From assembly GCF_003355475.1 (NCBI RefSeq), contig NZ_CP031356.1, positions 2,480,001 through 2,544,000 on the forward strand: a DNA stretch of 64,000 bases, written 5' to 3'. The translations under genes and the position numbers were made by a program. Positions 8,400-16,781 of the stretch are shown piece after piece (position 1 is the first letter of the stretch; each line of letters begins with the position of its first letter). The stretch comes from Brachybacterium saurashtrense (lineage in GTDB: Bacteria; Actinomycetota; Actinomycetes; Actinomycetales; Dermabacteraceae). The notes beneath the pieces were generated by a model, which was not told the origin of the DNA, did not search any database, and was given only the letters and a program-made list of their open reading frames with translations.

Positions 8400-9266
8400 C
8401 TACTCCCCATCGGTCCGCGCCCCCGCGACGGCGCGGTAGAGGAACAGGTCCGTGCGGTACGGGACACCCACCACGGCGCCGCGGGCGTGGCCGAGGTGGT
8501 CGTGGAGGTACCAGTCGAGGTTCGCGAGCACCTTCTGCCGGCGGTCCTCGGGGGCGGTGATCACGTAGCTGCGGGTGCGGGCCAGGTCGATGACGTCCTG
8601 CGTGGGCATCGGGTCCTGCCACTGGTGCACGCTGCGGGCGGCGAGCTCGAGCCCGGGGCCGACGGTGGGGGCGAAGTCCTCGCGGTGGATGTCGCCGGCG
8701 TGCATGATCCGGGAGAGCCGGTGCACCCACGGGATGGTCACGTCCAGCATGTTCCACACCAGGGCGAGCACTCCCCCGGGCGCGAGCAGGCGCACCGCCT
8801 CGGCGGAGGCCGCCTGCGCGTCGAACCAGTGCCAGGCCTGCGCGACGGTGACCAGCTCGGCCGACGCCGCCGGCAGCCCGGTCGCCTCGGCGGGCGCGAC
8901 GCGGGTGGCGAGCGTGCCGGTGCCGTCGGCGACCTCGCCCCCGCCGCGGGCCACCTCGAGCATCGCCGCGCTGGTATCCACCGCGGTGACCTCGAGGCCC
9001 CGCTCCACGAGCGACCGGGAGAGCTTCCCGGTCCCGGCGCCGAGGTCGATCGCGCGACGCGGCGGGGCGGCGAACGGGGCGAGCATCGCCTCCAGCACCG
9101 TCTCCGGGTAGCCGGGCCGCAGCCGGTCGTAGTCCGCGCCCTGGGCGGCGAAGGCCCCGGCGAGCGCGGCCTTCCGTTCCGCGCTGCCGAAGCGCGGCTC
9201 GTCCCGCCCGGAGACCGGCGGGATCGGCGGGTGCCGCGGATCCGGCGCGGCCGGGGTGCCGGTCAC
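8400..9266 (-). CDS. Class I SAM-dependent methyltransferase
   Basis: 288 aa. SAM-binding motif I is AIDLGAGTGKLS and the acidic end of strand 2 is VTAVDTSAAML. A methyltransferase-11 type fold follows, with VAQAWHWFD and LAPGGVLALVW. The small-molecule substrate is not predictable. GTG at 9264-9266 lies 13 nt after the stop of the ABC exporter gene, with GAGGGG spanning the junction as ribosome-binding site. It is the last gene of the DUF456 - ABC - ABC - methyltransferase operon. Co-location with an exporter may mean that it modifies the exported compound or the envelope. Confidence 0.85.
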   Translation of the reverse strand: MTGTPAAPDPRHPPIPPVSGRDEPRFGSAERKAALAGAFAAQGADYDRLRPGYPETVLEAMLAPFAAPPRRAIDLGAGTGKLSRSLVERGLEVTAVDTSAAMLEVARGGGEVADGTGTLATRVAPAEATGLPAASAELVTVAQAWHWFDAQAASAEAVRLLAPGGVLALVWNMLDVTIPWVHRLSRIMHAGDIHREDFAPTVGPGLELAARSVHQWQDPMPTQDVIDLARTRSYVITAPEDRRQKVLANLDWYLHDHLGHARGAVVGVPYRTDLFLYRAVAGARTDGE

Positions 9267-9279
9267 GGGCGCACGCCCC

Positions 9280-11157
9280 TCACCGCTGCGCCCGGTGCGC
9301 GACCCAGGAGCGGTGCAGGCCCGCGTAGATCCCGTCCTCGAGATCCACGAGCTCGGCGTGGGTGCCGTGCTCCACGAGCGCGCCGTGGTCCAGCACCAGG
9401 ATGCCGTCCGCCCGCTCCGCGGTGGAGAGGCGGTGGGCGATGGTGATCGTGGTGCGGCCGCGGGCGAGCCCGTCGATCGCCTGCTGCAGGCGCACATCGG
9501 CGGCGGGGTCCACGGCGCTGGTCGCCTCGTCCAGCACGATCACGTCCGGATCGGCGAGGTAGGCGCGGGCCAGGGCCACCAGCTGCCGCTCCCCCGCGCT
9601 GAGGGACTCGCCGCGTTGGCCCACGGGCGTGTCCAGCCCTTCGGGCAGCTCGCGGGCCCAGGCCCCCAGGCCCAGCTCGTCCAGCGCCCGGTGCATCTCC
9701 TCGTCGCTCGCGCCGGGGCGGCCGTAGCGCAGGTTCTCCGCCACGGTGGTGTCGAAGAGGAAGCCCTCCTGCGGCACCATGATCACGCGCGAGCGCAGCG
9801 AGGAGTAGGGCACCAGCGGCAGCGGCACCCCGCCCAGGCGGATCTCGCCGGAGGCGGGATCCATCATGCGGGTGAGCAGCTTGGCGAGGGTGGTCTTGCC
9901 GCTGCCGGTCTCCCCCACGATCGCGATGCGGGAGCGGGCGGGGAGCGTCACGTCCAGGCCGTGCAGCACCTCGGGCCCGGTGGGATAGCGGTAGTGCAGC
10001 GCGTCGATCTCGATGTCCAGCGGCCCCTCGGGCAGGGCCCGCGCGCCGGGCACGGGTGCGCCGCGCTCCCCGGTGTGCGGGTCGATCGCCCCGCCGGGAT
10101 CGGCGACGTCGGCCGGGGTGTCGAGCACGCCGAGCACGCGCCGCCAGCCGGCCACCGCGTTCTGGGCCTGCATCAGCATCTCGATGCCCATCCGCACCGG
10201 CTGGCTGAACAGCGAGACCAGGAACACGAAGGCGATCACGCCGCCGGCGGTGAGGTCGCCGCCGGGCAGGTCGAGGCCAAGCGCCCCGGTGCCCAGCAGG
10301 ATCCCCACCACGACCACCACGGCGGTGGCGAGGCCGTCGGCCGTCTCCGAGAGGAAGAAGGAGGCGGACTGCGGCCGCAGCACGGAGAACTGCGCGTCGC
10401 GCACCTCGCGCACGCGGGCCGCCTGGGTGCTGCGGGTGCGCTCCTCGATGCCGTAGGCGCGCACGGTGGCCGAGCCCACCAGCGCCTCGGAGACGCCGCC
10501 CAGCATGCGCCCCACCTGGGTGCGCACGTGCTGGAAGCGGGCGCGGACCCGCCGCTGGAGGGTGCCCATCAGCAGCAGGATCGGCAGGTAGCACAGCCAC
10601 ACCACCAGCGCGAGCGGCCAGGAGTAGAACACCATCACGGCGGTGGCGAGCAGCAGCTGCATGCTCATCACCACCAGCATGATCCCGCCGAAGCTCATGA
10701 ACTGGCTGACGGTGTCGACGTCGCTGGTCACACGGGAGACCAGCGCGCCGCGCTGCTCGGTGCCCTGGGTGAGCAGGGAGAGGTCGTGGATGTGGCGGAA
10801 GGCGCGCGTGCGCAGCGTGGCCAGGGACGTCTCCGCCAGGCGGAACAGGCGCCGGTTCATGACGATGTTGCACACCGCGGTGACCAGCAGCACCCCGGCG
10901 GCGAGACCGGCGGCGCCGGCCACGAAGGCGATGTCCGGCACCTCGGGCTCGATGATGCCGCGGTCCAGGATGGCCTGCACCGCGATCGGCACCACCACCT
11001 TGCCGGCGGTCGCGATCACGGCGAGCAGGAGCGTGATCCACAGCCCGCGCAGGGCGTGCGGTGTGAGCGCCAGGCCGCGGCGGATGGTGTGCAGCGCGGA
11101 CTCGTCAGTGCGCGCCTCGACGCCCAGGCGGGAGGAGTCGCGGGCAGGGGCGGTCAT
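9280..11157 (-). CDS. ABC exporter half-transporter, catalytically competent subunit (second pair)
   Basis: 625 aa, six-helix ABC domain followed by an NBD. Walker A is GETGSGKTT, signature LSAGE (not LSGGQ), Walker B VIVLDEATSAVD with the catalytic Glu, H-loop IAHRLSTA. A short Pro/Gly-rich insertion (about residues 355-390) separates the membrane domain from the NBD. It starts at ATG 11155-11157, overlapping the previous stop as ATGA, with GAGGAGGAG before it. Like the first exporter in this window it combines an LSAGE signature with an intact Walker B, which is the complementary half of a heterodimer. Substrate unknown. Confidence 0.9.
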   Translation of the reverse strand: MTAPARDSSRLGVEARTDESALHTIRRGLALTPHALRGLWITLLLAVIATAGKVVVPIAVQAILDRGIIEPEVPDIAFVAGAAGLAAGVLLVTAVCNIVMNRRLFRLAETSLATLRTRAFRHIHDLSLLTQGTEQRGALVSRVTSDVDTVSQFMSFGGIMLVVMSMQLLLATAVMVFYSWPLALVVWLCYLPILLLMGTLQRRVRARFQHVRTQVGRMLGGVSEALVGSATVRAYGIEERTRSTQAARVREVRDAQFSVLRPQSASFFLSETADGLATAVVVVVGILLGTGALGLDLPGGDLTAGGVIAFVFLVSLFSQPVRMGIEMLMQAQNAVAGWRRVLGVLDTPADVADPGGAIDPHTGERGAPVPGARALPEGPLDIEIDALHYRYPTGPEVLHGLDVTLPARSRIAIVGETGSGKTTLAKLLTRMMDPASGEIRLGGVPLPLVPYSSLRSRVIMVPQEGFLFDTTVAENLRYGRPGASDEEMHRALDELGLGAWARELPEGLDTPVGQRGESLSAGERQLVALARAYLADPDVIVLDEATSAVDPAADVRLQQAIDGLARGRTTITIAHRLSTAERADGILVLDHGALVEHGTHAELVDLEDGIYAGLHRSWVAHRAQR

Positions 11158-13370
11158 CGCTCCTCCTCCTCGCTGCAGTCGTCGGGGTCGTCCTCGTGGC
11201 GGTAGCGGCCGGCGCCGTGGCGTTCGCGGGCGTCGGCCACGGTGCGCTCCCGCTGCGCGGTGACGGCGGCCGACGGGTCGGGGCCGTCGGCGGGCGGGGG
11301 CGCGCTCGCCTCGAGCAGGCTGTGGCTGATCGCGGCCTCGTCGTAGGCGTCCACCAGGGCGCGGTACCCGGCGCTGCGCTCCCGCAGCAGCTCGTGCTCG
11401 CCGGCGTCGGCCACCCGGCCGTGGTCGAGGAAGACCACCTGGTCGGCCAGGGAGATGGTGGACTTGCGGTAGGCGATCAGCAGCAGCGTCGAGTCGGTCA
11501 TCTCGCGGCGGATGCCGTCGAGCACGGCCAGCTCCACGCTGGGATCGCAGGCGCTGGTGGCGTCGTCGAGCACCAGCAGGCGGGGCCGACGGGCCAGCGC
11601 CCGTGCGAGCGCGATCCGCTGGCGCTGCCCGCCGGAGAGCGAGCCGCCGCGCTCCCCGAGCTCGGTGTCGAGGCCCTCGGGCAGGGCGTCCACGAACTCC
11701 TCGGCCTGGGCCACGCGCAGCGCCCAGCGCACGGTGGCCTCGTCGATGTCCTCGCCGAGGGTGACGTTCCAGCGCACCGTCTCGTCGAACACGAAGGCCT
11801 GCTGCAGCACCAGGGCGACGTCCGCGGTGAGGGCGTCGGCGGTGAGGGAGCGCAGGTCCGCGCCGTCCAGGCGCACCGCCCCGGCGGTGGGGTGGACCAG
11901 TCCCGCGGCGAGCAGGGCGAGGGTGGACTTGCCGGATCCGGTCGCCCCCACCACGGCGAGCACGCGGGTGCCGGCCCCCGGATCGGCGCGCAGGCTCACC
12001 TCGTGCAGGGCGGTGGCGGTGCGGGCGGGACCTGCGGCGTCCTGGCCGCTGCCCAGGATCACCGCGGCCGGGTCGTCGTGGTACTCGAAGGTGACGCGGT
12101 CCAGCTCGAGCACGCCGGGCCCGTAGGGCAGCGGAGCGGGCCCGTAGTCGCGCCGCTCGTCGACGTCGAGGATCTGCTGCACGCGGCCGCCGCCCACGAC
12201 GGTGCGGGAGAGATCCCCCAGCACCCAGCCGAAGGAGCGGATCGGCAGGGACATCAGCGTGAACAGGTAGGCCACCTCGACGAGCTGGCCGGTGGTGAGG
12301 TGGCCGTCCCCGATCCGCCAGGCGCCGAGCACGGCCACGGCAAGGATGCCGAGGTTGGGCAGGGCGTCGATCAGCGGGTCGAACCAGCCGCGCACGTACC
12401 CGAAGCGGATCCCGGCCTCGCGGAGGTCCTCGGCGGAGCGGGTGAAGCGCCGCTCCTCCACGTCCTCGCGGCCCAGGGACTTGATCACGTTCGCGCCGTC
12501 GAAGGATTCGTGGGCGATCTCGGCGACCTCCGCGCGCAGCTGCTGGGAGCGCATCGCGATCGGGGTGGCGAAGCGCTGCAGCAGCACGTTCAGCACAATC
12601 AGCAGAAGGATCAGCGCCAGCATGACCAGCAGGATCACGGGGTCGATGCGGGCCACCACCACGGTGGCGTAGATCAGCATCGCGATGGTGGACAGCGCGA
12701 AGGGGAACGGCGCCATCGCGAAGAACGTCGCCTCGACGTCGGAGTAGACGGAGCTCAGCAGGGTGCCGGTGGACTGGCGGCGGTGCCACAGCAGCGGCAC
12801 CTTCGCGTACACGGCCACGAGCCGTTCGCGGTACAGGCCGAACAGCTCGAACTGGGCGGCGGCGGCGAACACGCGCCGCGCCATCACGGCCACGGCGCGG
12901 GCCACGGCGATGCCGAGGATCGCCGCGCCGCCGCCCACGATCAGGCCCAGTTCGAGGGAGCCGCCCTGGAAGGAGGGCACCACGACCTCCTCGGTGACGC
13001 GGCCCACGATCGCGGAGGTCGCGATCTGCAGCAGCGCGAAGGCGGTGGCGCCGAGGACGGCGAGCGCGAACCAGCCGCGCTGCTCCCACGAGCCCTTCAG
13101 CAGGCGGGCGAGGCCGGGCAGGAGCACGGCCGGGTGCTGCGAGGTGCCGAGCGGCGCGGGGCGAGCGGCCGACGGGGCCGTGCCGGGGCGGTCGGCGTCG
13201 GCGCGCGCGGCGCCGGACCGGTCGGTGCCGGACCGGTCGGTGCCGGACGGGTCGGTGCCGGACGGGTCGGTGCCGGACGGGTCGGTGCCGGACGGGTCGG
13301 TGCCGGACGGGTCGGTGCCGGGTCGGGCGGTGCTCTCGGGGTCCTGGTCGCGGGTGCGGGTGCCGGTCAT
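11154..13370 (-). CDS. ABC exporter half-transporter, degenerate-NBD subunit (second pair)
   Basis: 738 aa, longer than usual because of a disordered N-terminal extension of ~75 residues that contains seven GTDPS/GTDRS repeats. The membrane domain follows from about residue 95. The NBD has Walker A GATGSGKST and a normal LSGGQ signature, but the catalytic Glu is Asp (LLVLDDATSACD) and the H-loop His is Tyr (LIAYRKSTI), so this is the non-catalytic partner. The C-terminus carries ~45 extra charged residues ending in a run of Glu. ATG at 13368-13370 overlaps the DUF456 stop as ATGA. The repeat region is likely to vary in length between strains. Confidence 0.9.
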   Translation of the reverse strand: MTGTRTRDQDPESTARPGTDPSGTDPSGTDPSGTDPSGTDPSGTDRSGTDRSGAARADADRPGTAPSAARPAPLGTSQHPAVLLPGLARLLKGSWEQRGWFALAVLGATAFALLQIATSAIVGRVTEEVVVPSFQGGSLELGLIVGGGAAILGIAVARAVAVMARRVFAAAAQFELFGLYRERLVAVYAKVPLLWHRRQSTGTLLSSVYSDVEATFFAMAPFPFALSTIAMLIYATVVVARIDPVILLVMLALILLLIVLNVLLQRFATPIAMRSQQLRAEVAEIAHESFDGANVIKSLGREDVEERRFTRSAEDLREAGIRFGYVRGWFDPLIDALPNLGILAVAVLGAWRIGDGHLTTGQLVEVAYLFTLMSLPIRSFGWVLGDLSRTVVGGGRVQQILDVDERRDYGPAPLPYGPGVLELDRVTFEYHDDPAAVILGSGQDAAGPARTATALHEVSLRADPGAGTRVLAVVGATGSGKSTLALLAAGLVHPTAGAVRLDGADLRSLTADALTADVALVLQQAFVFDETVRWNVTLGEDIDEATVRWALRVAQAEEFVDALPEGLDTELGERGGSLSGGQRQRIALARALARRPRLLVLDDATSACDPSVELAVLDGIRREMTDSTLLLIAYRKSTISLADQVVFLDHGRVADAGEHELLRERSAGYRALVDAYDEAAISHSLLEASAPPPADGPDPSAAVTAQRERTVADARERHGAGRYRHEDDPDDCSEEEER
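13215..13319. repeat. Seven-unit 15-bp in-frame tandem repeat
   Basis: Unit on the plus strand GGACSGGTCGGTGCC, seven consecutive copies. The first two have C and the last five G at the single variable position. It encodes the GTD(P/R)S repeats at the N-terminus of the ABC subunit. Confidence 0.95.
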
Positions 13371-13879
13371 GCGGTCACGAAGTGGACGACGACGGCGATC
13401 GCGAAGGTGAAGGTGGCCAGAATCGCCAGGGAGAACTCGATGAGGATCCCGGTGCCCAGCGCCTTCAGCGCCACCCCGGTGGTGGACAGGCCCTGCTTCC
13501 AGTCCTTCAGCCGCAGCGACTCGGCGACGTACAGGCCCACCAGGAAGCCGATCGGCAGTCCCAGGAAGGGGATCACGAAGAAGCCCACGATCGCGGCGGC
13601 GATCGCGACGTAGACGGGCCACATCGGCACCTCGGCGGCGTGGAGCCGCCTGCCGGTGAGGACGTAGCTGGTGGCCATCCCCGCCGCGCCCAGCACGAGC
13701 ACGATCCCGAAGGCGACCCACGCCGGCCAGCCGCCCACCACGATCGCCCAGACCAGGGTGGCGACGACGATGGTGATGGTGCCGGGCAGCACGGGCACGA
13801 TGATGCCGGCGAGGCCCACCGCGTAGGCGAGGCCGGCGAGGACCGTGACGATGATCTGGACGGTCAGGCTGTCGACCAC
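13367..13879 (-). CDS. DUF456-family membrane protein
   Basis: 170 aa, almost entirely hydrophobic with about five helices. The repeated VVGLAGIIVPVLPG-like and FFVIPFLGLPIGFLVG segments are characteristic of DUF456 proteins, which have no assigned biochemical role. GTG at 13877-13879 is preceded by GGAGGA with 6-nt spacing. Its stop overlaps the start of the ABC subunit (ATGA), which makes it the first gene of this four-gene operon. A helper role for the exporter, or simple co-expression, cannot be separated from sequence. Confidence 0.85.
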   Translation of the reverse strand: MVDSLTVQIIVTVLAGLAYAVGLAGIIVPVLPGTITIVVATLVWAIVVGGWPAWVAFGIVLVLGAAGMATSYVLTGRRLHAAEVPMWPVYVAIAAAIVGFFVIPFLGLPIGFLVGLYVAESLRLKDWKQGLSTTGVALKALGTGILIEFSLAILATFTFAIAVVVHFVTA

Positions 13880-13952
13880 GGTGGTCCTCCAAGATGGCTG
13901 GCGGGGGCGTCGGGGGCGCGCGACGGTGAGCGTTCACGGCGGGGCCGCGTCC

Positions 13953-13958
13953 ATCCTA
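13953..13958 (-). promoter_or_regulatory. Candidate -10 (TAGGAT) of the DUF456-ABC operon
   Basis: TAGGAT on the minus strand, in the 108-nt gap after fabH, about 70 nt upstream of the DUF456 start. No clear -35 is present. Confidence 0.35.
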
Positions 13959-13987
13959 TCGGCGCGTGCCGCGCGGGTGCTGCGGGA

Positions 13988-14968
13988 TCAGGGCAGGCGC
14001 ACCACCTGGCCGGCCCAGGAGAAGCCGCCGCCGAAGCCCACCAGCAGCGCGGTCGCGCCGGCGGGGATGCGCCCTGCCTCGCGCAGCCGGGAGATCGCCA
14101 GCGGGATCGTCGCGGCGGAGGTGTTGCCGGAGGTGATGATGTCGTCGGCGACGATCGCGTCCTCGCGCAGGCCCAGCGCGGCGGCGAGCGGCTCGATCAT
14201 GCGCAGGTTCGCCTGGTGGGGCACGAACACGTCGATGTCCTCCATGGTCAGGCCCGCCGCGTCGACGATGCGCTGGGAGATCACCGGCGCCTCCCGTAGC
14301 GCCCAGCCCAGCACCTGGCGGCCCTGCTGGGCGAAGGCGGGCTGCTCGCCGTTGATGGTGACGGCGTCCGCGAGCTCGGGGACGGTGCCCCACACCACCG
14401 GCGCGATGCCGGGCTCGTCGGCGGCGCGCAGCACCATCGCGCCCGCCCCGTCGGCCGTGAGGATGCAGGTGGTGCGGTCGGTGTAGTCGGTGACGGCGGA
14501 GAGCTTCTCCGCCCCGATCACGAGGGTGGTGGTGGAGGCGCCGGAGCGGATCGACATGTCCGCGACGGCGAGGGCGTGCTCGAAGCCGGAGCAGGCCGCG
14601 CCCACGTCGAAGGCGGCCGGCGCCGGGATCCCGAGCTGCTGGGCGACGCGGCCCGCCGCGCTCGGGGAGCGCTCCTGGTTGGTGCAGGTCGCGACGATGA
14701 CCTGGGTGACCTCGGAGGCGTCCACGCCCGCGTCGGCCAGGGCGTGGTGGCCGGCGATCGCGGCGAGGTCGCCCACGTCCACGCCGTCGGCGGCGATGCG
14801 CCGCTCCTCGATGCCGGTGCGCTGGCGGATCCACTCGTCGCTGGTCTCGACGAGCTGCTCGAGGTCGGCGTTGGTCATCACGCGCTCGGGGCGATGGTGG
14901 CCGGTGCCGAGGATCCTCGAGCCGGCGGCGGGGGCAGCGGCGGCGAAGGGGCGGGGGCTCGTGGTCAT
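13988..14968 (-). CDS. fabH: 3-oxoacyl-ACP synthase III (KAS III, FabH)
   Basis: 326 aa. Condenses an acyl-CoA starter with malonyl-ACP to start fatty-acid synthesis. The complete thiolase-fold catalytic triad is visible: Cys at about residue 126 (GAACSGFEHAL), His in VPHQANLR and Asn in SGNTSAATIP. A C-terminal GFGGGFSWAG loop is also typical. ATG at 14966-14968 has AGGAG 6 nt upstream. It stands alone here, without fabD, acpP or fabF, so it may be an additional KAS III, for instance one selecting branched starters, rather than the housekeeping copy. It is divergent from the VanZ-like gene. Confidence 0.92.
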   Translation of the reverse strand: MTTSPRPFAAAAPAAGSRILGTGHHRPERVMTNADLEQLVETSDEWIRQRTGIEERRIAADGVDVGDLAAIAGHHALADAGVDASEVTQVIVATCTNQERSPSAAGRVAQQLGIPAPAAFDVGAACSGFEHALAVADMSIRSGASTTTLVIGAEKLSAVTDYTDRTTCILTADGAGAMVLRAADEPGIAPVVWGTVPELADAVTINGEQPAFAQQGRQVLGWALREAPVISQRIVDAAGLTMEDIDVFVPHQANLRMIEPLAAALGLREDAIVADDIITSGNTSAATIPLAISRLREAGRIPAGATALLVGFGGGFSWAGQVVRLP

Positions 14969-15002
14969 GGCGATCTCCTGGGGCACGTGCGGGAACCTCT
15001 CG

Positions 15003-15008
15003 ATGGTA
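15003..15008 (-). promoter_or_regulatory. Candidate -10 (TACCAT) of fabH
   Basis: TACCAT on the minus strand, about 35 nt upstream of the fabH ATG and back-to-back with the -10 of the divergent VanZ-like gene. Confidence 0.35.
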
Positions 15009-15024
15009 GTTCGGGCGCGCTGTG

Positions 15025-15037
15025 TACCGTTCGCGCT
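15025..15037 (+). promoter_or_regulatory. Leaderless -10 (TACCGT) of the VanZ-like gene
   Basis: TACCGT at 15025-15030 is followed by 7 nt and the GTG start. No Shine-Dalgarno precedes the GTG. Confidence 0.45.
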
Positions 15038-15649
15038 GTGAGCGAGCTGATGCGTCTGGCCCTGGTGGGCATCGCGGGCGGGCTCGGCGTCTTCGCCCTG
15101 CTCCTGCTGCCCGCGATGTGGCTGCAGCGCCGCCGTTTCGGTGCGGTGCGCCCGCCGCGCCTGGTGGGCGTCGCCGCGATCTGCGTGTACACGATGACGC
15201 TGGCGGGGCTGACCATCGCGCCCGCCTACGACATCGCGCTGACCTGTCGCTCCCGCACCGGGGGCGTGGCGAGGCTGGACCCCTTCCACTCCGCCGCGGA
15301 GCTGCTGGCGCTGCAGCGCGGCGGGGCGGCGTGGTGGGAGCTCGCCACCAGCTTCCCGGCGCTGCAGGTGGCGATGAACATGGCGCTGTTCGTGCCGTTG
15401 GGGCTGATCCTGCGCGGCGTGTTCCGGCTGGACGCCACCACCTCCGTGGCGATGGCGATGCTGCTCGCGGCCCTGATCGAGGTCACCCAGTACACCGGCG
15501 CGTTCGGCCTCTACCCGTGCGGGGTGCGGATCGCGGACATCGAGGACCTGGTGGCCAACACGCTCGGCGCGTGGGCGGGCGCGCTGTGCGCCCCGCTGCT
15601 CAGCCGGCTCGGGGTGCCGCTGTTCGCGCGGGAGCCCGAGCCGGGCTGA
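15038..15649 (+). CDS. VanZ-like membrane protein
   Basis: 203 aa with about five hydrophobic helices. The C-terminal half carries VanZ-family features: a conserved N in QVAMNMALFVPLG, a Glu-Gln pair in ALIEVTQYTGAFG, and D-x-D-L-x-x-N in IADIEDLVANTLGAW. VanZ proteins confer low-level teicoplanin resistance in one case, but most members have no known function, so no resistance should be inferred here. The GTG start at 15038-15040 lies 7 nt after TACCGT (15025-15030), which suggests a leaderless message. It is convergent with the SDR gene, with a 10-nt gap. Confidence 0.85.
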   Translation: MSELMRLALVGIAGGLGVFALLLLPAMWLQRRRFGAVRPPRLVGVAAICVYTMTLAGLTIAPAYDIALTCRSRTGGVARLDPFHSAAELLALQRGGAAWWELATSFPALQVAMNMALFVPLGLILRGVFRLDATTSVAMAMLLAALIEVTQYTGAFGLYPCGVRIADIEDLVANTLGAWAGALCAPLLSRLGVPLFAREPEPG

Positions 15650-15659
15650 GCGCGCCGCC

Positions 15660-16664
15660 TCACTGCGCGGACCAGCCGCCGTCGGAGGCGAGGACCTGCC
15701 CGTTGATGTTCTCGGCGTCGTCGGAGAGCAGCCAAGTGATCGACGAGGCGAGGGTCTGCGCCGTGGTGACCGGCGGGATCTGGGCGAAGAACGGCGCCAG
15801 GCGCTGCTGGGCGAACTCGGAGCGGAAGCCGCCCTCGATCCCGGTGGCCGTGGGGCCGGGCGCCACGGCATTGGTGCGGATCCCGTGCGGGCCGTAGAGC
15901 ACGGCGCCGGAGCGGGTCAGGCCCACCACGGCGTGCTTGCTGGCGGTGTAGGCGGTGCCGGCGGCGCTGCCGCGCAGCGAGGCCTCGGAGGCGGTGTGCA
16001 CGATCGAGCCGCGGCGGGCCTCGAGCATCCTCGGCAGCACCGCCCGGGTGAGGGCGAAGGTGCCGGTGACGTTGATCGAGAACACCCGCTCCCACAGCTG
16101 GTCGTCGGTCTCGTGCAGCGGGGTCATCCCGTCCATGATCCCGGCGATGTTGGCGAGGCCGTCGACCCGCTCCCCCGCCGCCTCGACGATGCGGGCGATG
16201 TCCTCCTCGCGCGTGATGTCCGCCGTCACGGGCACGGTCTCCCCGGCGCCGGGACGGAGGGCCGCGAGCCCCTCCTCGGAGAGGTCGACGGCGATCACGC
16301 GCCCACCCTCGGCGAGGAGCCTCTCGGCGGTGGCGCGGCCGATCCCGGAGGCGGCGCCGGTGACGATCACGGTGCGGCCGGCGAAGCGGGCCGAGGCCGG
16401 GGCCGCCTCCTGCTCGGCGGGCAGCTCGCCGCCGTTGACGGCGCGGACCATCTCCTCGACCATCGCGTCGGTGAGACGGCCCTGGCTCATCTCGGCCAGG
16501 GTGCGCAGAGGCAGCCGACGGATCCGGTCGAGCACGTCCGGCCCCTGGTCCATGCCCTCGAGCAGGCGGCCGATCACGGCGGAGCCCTCGGGATGGGAGA
16601 GCCAGCGGTCGATGGTGTCCCCGGCGGTGAGCGGGGCGTCATGGGTGGTGGGCTGGTCGGTCAT
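15660..16664 (-). CDS. Short-chain dehydrogenase/reductase with an N-terminal helical extension
   Basis: 334 aa. Residues ~95-334 are a classical SDR: cofactor motif TGAASGIGRA, NIAG, catalytic Ser region (HTASEAS), Tyr-x-x-x-Lys (YTASKHA) and a C-terminal LASDGGWSAQ. An Asp at the end of strand 2 (IAVDLSEE) favours NAD(H). The first ~90 residues are an extra helical domain (DRWLSHPEGSAVIGRLL, LRTLAEMSQGRLT) not normal for SDRs. From memory it resembles the short helical tail on some actinobacterial GH3 glycosidases; I hold this loosely. ATG 16662-16664 has GAGGAGG upstream. It is divergent from a TetR gene and probably controlled by it. Substrate unknown. Confidence 0.85.
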   Translation of the reverse strand: MTDQPTTHDAPLTAGDTIDRWLSHPEGSAVIGRLLEGMDQGPDVLDRIRRLPLRTLAEMSQGRLTDAMVEEMVRAVNGGELPAEQEAAPASARFAGRTVIVTGAASGIGRATAERLLAEGGRVIAVDLSEEGLAALRPGAGETVPVTADITREEDIARIVEAAGERVDGLANIAGIMDGMTPLHETDDQLWERVFSINVTGTFALTRAVLPRMLEARRGSIVHTASEASLRGSAAGTAYTASKHAVVGLTRSGAVLYGPHGIRTNAVAPGPTATGIEGGFRSEFAQQRLAPFFAQIPPVTTAQTLASSITWLLSDDAENINGQVLASDGGWSAQ

Positions 16665-16710
16665 GGGTCCTCCTCGACGGGGCACGGGCCGCGGGCAGCG
16701 ACCCTCACCC

Positions 16711-16735
16711 CATTATGGGACTGGAGTCTCGTAAT
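16711..16735. promoter_or_regulatory. Candidate TetR operator overlapping the SDR promoter
   Basis: Two 11-nt arms, ATTATGGGACT (16712-16722) and AGTCTCGTAAT (16725-16735), form an inverted repeat matching at 9 of 11 positions around a 2-nt centre. The minus-strand -10 candidate CATAAT (16711-16716) for the SDR gene is inside it. Its position between divergent tetR and SDR genes is the usual arrangement for a local repressor site. Confidence 0.65.
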
Positions 16736-16781
16736 TGCCTGGGTGGCGGCCGATCATCGTCGGGGATGGCAGGCTCGGTCC

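Noticed and set aside
13215-13319. CRISPR-like array
   Set aside because: Units are directly adjacent, without spacers, inside a coding frame; no cas genes are in the window.
15038-15649. Glycopeptide resistance determinant (VanZ)
   Set aside because: Only the VanZ fold is present; no vanHAX genes, and most VanZ-like proteins have no resistance role.
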